Assembly (NCBI GenBank): GCA_031273705.1
Contig: JAISRJ010000106.1
Span: 1 to 6,973 of the forward strand
Length of the DNA stretch: 6,973 bases
Reading direction: 5' to 3'
DNA from: Clostridiales bacterium
GTDB lineage: Bacteria > Bacillota > Clostridia > Lachnospirales > WQUN01
The translations under genes were made by a program, and so were the position numbers. The notes below the pieces were generated by a model. The model saw only the letters and a list, made by a program, of their open reading frames with translations, had not been told where the DNA came from and ran no database searches. Position 1 is the stretch's first letter; every line of letters starts with the position of its first letter. Of the stretch, positions 5,471 through 6,973 are shown in pieces.

Positions 5471-6973
5471 TTAACCATAATAATAATTATCATTTTGATA
5501 GTGGGGATTTCTCTTTGGAGGTTCCGGTTCTTCATCATCCTCTTCGCTAACTTCCGGGCTAAGACTGATAACGCCTCTTAGCACGAACGAGCATATCATT
5601 AATATACCGAAAATCAGAAAAACAATATATATATTGCCGCCTATATACGTAAAAATCCATCCTAAAAAAGGGATGTGAAAAACAAGCCGCCCGACAACAT
5701 TATCTTCGTAAACAATAGCTTGATCTGGGCTGGGGTTGTTAACTCCCTTTGTTTGAAATCCTCGTTTTCCGGTGTTATTGTAGTTGTCGTATATATTTAT
5801 TATCGTATGTGTCCAGGATGTTTGGGCGTCTTTCATAAAAGTTATTACATCTCCGACCTTTAATTCACCGGGGTCGGACTTTTTTACAAGAATGAGCGAT
5901 CCCTGTGGTATTTCCCTTTGCATACTGGGGGTTAGCACGGTCATGAACGAATGATTAAAAATCATGACCGGACCGTTAGAACGCTGTGTATAATAAAACG
6001 CGGTAATTATTAAAATTACTAAGCCGCTGTAGAACAAAAAATCGGCGATCTTATTCTTAAGATTAGATTTACCGGGAAGATCATCCGATTCTTCGTCCAC
6101 ATCGTCATAATTGTCATTAAAATTCTCATTTTTTTTTAGTCTTCCAAAAACAGAGTTAAGAGCGCTTTTTAAACCGCCTCCCGCGCCAACGTTTTTCTTT
6201 TTAGAGCGTCGTGGTCCTATACCAAGATCATCATCATCGTCGTCATCTTCATAATAGTCGTCGTAATCATCATCATAGTCGTCTTCATCATCATCATAGT
6301 CGTCGTAGTCTTTAGTCTTCTTTTTTTTTAAGTTTTTCTGCTTCCGTGCTTCCCTGGGCTGCGGATTTTGAAGATTATTTGCCGCCTGTATCTGTTCAGG
6401 TCCATATAATGGAATAGGACTGATATATTGCCCGTTATTTGCGAGATTAGGAAATTGTTGTTGGGGCGGCATAGCCATAGTTCCTTGCTGCATCTGAGGT
6501 TGCTGCATCCCTACGGGCGGCATTCCTCCCACGGGTTGTCTGGGTGGTGGTTGCTGCATAGCTCCGGGTGGCATATTAGCAGGCTGTTGAAACTGCGGCT
6601 GACCGGGCGAAAATTGTTGTTGCGGCGGTTGCTGAAAATTCGGCGGTACGGCTCCATGTTGTTGATACTGCGATTGCATGGGCGCGCCTTGCGGATACGC
6701 GGCGTTTTGTGGATATGGATTTTGTCCGGGCGGGTTTTGCGGATATTGCTCCGATTGCCCGTGTGGCGCGGCCGGTACTTGCGCGTGTGTCGCGGGAGGA
6801 ACTTGCGGCGGTTGCGCTCGCGCTGTCGGCACTTGTTGCGGTTGAATTTGTGGCGATTGATATTGAACCGGCTCGCCGGACATAACCGTAGATGTCTCTT
6901 GAGTCCGAGTCCAATCTGTAATTCTTTGCGGATCAGGCGTCGGTGTTCGATTAGGTGCTCTTCTTGACGCATT
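5471..6973 (-). CDS. SipW-like (S26B) signal peptidase I with long disordered N-terminal region, 5'-partial
   Basis: The C-terminal half is a type I signal peptidase, which cleaves signal peptides at the outer membrane face. Numbering from the ATG at 6883, a membrane anchor spans about 281-297. The catalytic serine is S320 in VLTPSMQREIPQGSLILVKK, and KVGDVITF follows. H359 (WTHTI) stands where classical bacterial enzymes have lysine, which marks the SipW/ER-type S26B group. D387 (SPDQAIV) is present, and a second membrane segment covers about 412-433. Residues 1-176 are rich in Pro, Gln and Ala. They are followed by a Lys-rich stretch (181-191), an Asp/Tyr tract (192-219) and RRSKKK. This whole region should face the cytoplasm. 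The ATG at 6883 lacks a ribosome binding site. The frame continues without a stop for 30 more codons to the window edge (NASRRAPNRTPTPDPQRITD and on), in the same low-complexity style, so the true start is probably outside. Box E reads TKGVNN, not the usual TKGDNN. Confidence 0.85.
   Translation of the reverse strand, partial: NASRRAPNRTPTPDPQRITDWTRTQETSTVMSGEPVQYQSPQIQPQQVPTARAQPPQVPPATHAQVPAAPHGQSEQYPQNPPGQNPYPQNAAYPQGAPMQSQYQQHGAVPPNFQQPPQQQFSPGQPQFQQPANMPPGAMQQPPPRQPVGGMPPVGMQQPQMQQGTMAMPPQQQFPNLANNGQYISPIPLYGPEQIQAANNLQNPQPREARKQKNLKKKKTKDYDDYDDDEDDYDDDYDDYYEDDDDDDDLGIGPRRSKKKNVGAGGGLKSALNSVFGRLKKNENFNDNYDDVDEESDDLPGKSNLKNKIADFLFYSGLVILIITAFYYTQRSNGPVMIFNHSFMTVLTPSMQREIPQGSLILVKKSDPGELKVGDVITFMKDAQTSWTHTIINIYDNYNNTGKRGFQTKGVNNPSPDQAIVYEDNVVGRLVFHIPFLGWIFTYIGGNIYIVFLIFGILMICSFVLRGVISLSPEVSEEDDEEPEPPKRNPHYQNDNYYYG
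6227..6310 (-). repeat. Asp/Tyr-coding low-complexity tract with tandem 21-bp repeats
   Basis: This stretch encodes 28 residues made only of Asp, Tyr and Glu. Within it three seven-codon units lie head to tail on the minus strand: 6304-6284, 6283-6263 and 6262-6242. The first two share the identical 18 bases GACGACTATGATGATGAT and differ only in their last codon (GAA against TAC). The third starts GACGACTAT and then diverges. The shared choice between GAC and GAT points to DNA-level duplication, not just amino-acid bias. The unit length is a multiple of three, so copy changes keep the reading frame. Confidence 0.8.

Noticed and set aside
6428..6967. Plus-strand frame of 179 residues, rich in Leu and Arg
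   Set aside because: It is the complement of the Pro/Gln-coding region of the minus-strand signal peptidase gene. Its odd composition is explained by that low-complexity DNA, and it shows no domain or ribosome binding site.
6511..6972. Two other minus-strand frames (153 and 112 residues) over the disordered region
   Set aside because: They are out-of-frame readings of the same low-complexity sequence. The frame that runs into the peptidase domain explains the region.

Overview
The window looks like a chromosomal segment of a moderately low-GC Firmicute. Clostridia are most likely, possibly an uncultured member of the Oscillospirales/Ruminococcaceae type. This rests on the clostridial-style S21 tail, a YitT-family membrane protein, a YhaM-type exoribonuclease, an RlmD/RlmCD-type rRNA methyltransferase, GGAGG-type ribosome binding sites and a SipW-like (S26B) signal peptidase. 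The taxon is inferred from gene families, not from any search.

Left edge (1-252): the 3' part of rpsU ends at 156 and is followed by an intrinsic terminator (190-218). A new transcription unit then begins. An extended -10 element (229-237) is overlapped by a near-perfect 20-bp palindrome (230-249), a candidate operator.

Middle (271-5403): four plus-strand genes with gaps of 36, 7 and 20 bases probably form one operon. They are a YitT-family membrane protein, a YhaM-type OB-fold/HD 3'-5' exoribonuclease, a 23S rRNA (uracil-5-)-methyltransferase with an intact iron-sulfur cysteine set, and a cytoplasmic GH13 alpha-glucosidase of the oligo-1,6-glucosidase type. The glucosidase has an extra N-terminal helical region of about 85 residues. 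The two central genes act in RNA decay and rRNA modification. The membrane protein and glucosidase have no obvious functional tie to them, so the operon is probably mixed housekeeping.

Right edge (5471-6973, minus strand): a convergent gene encodes a SipW-like type I signal peptidase. Its membrane-anchored catalytic domain is preceded by a very long disordered region, Pro/Gln-rich and then Lys-rich followed by an Asp/Tyr tract. The tract includes tandem 21-bp repeats. The reading frame stays open to the window edge, so the gene is probably 5'-truncated here rather than starting at the first visible ATG. A hairpin between the convergent genes has a U-tract only in the minus orientation.

I saw no CRISPR array, tRNA, rRNA, transposase or phage gene. 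The most unusual items are the hybrid signal peptidase, its in-frame repeat, the palindrome at the operon promoter and the extra domain on the glucosidase. None of them amounts to a clearly new system.
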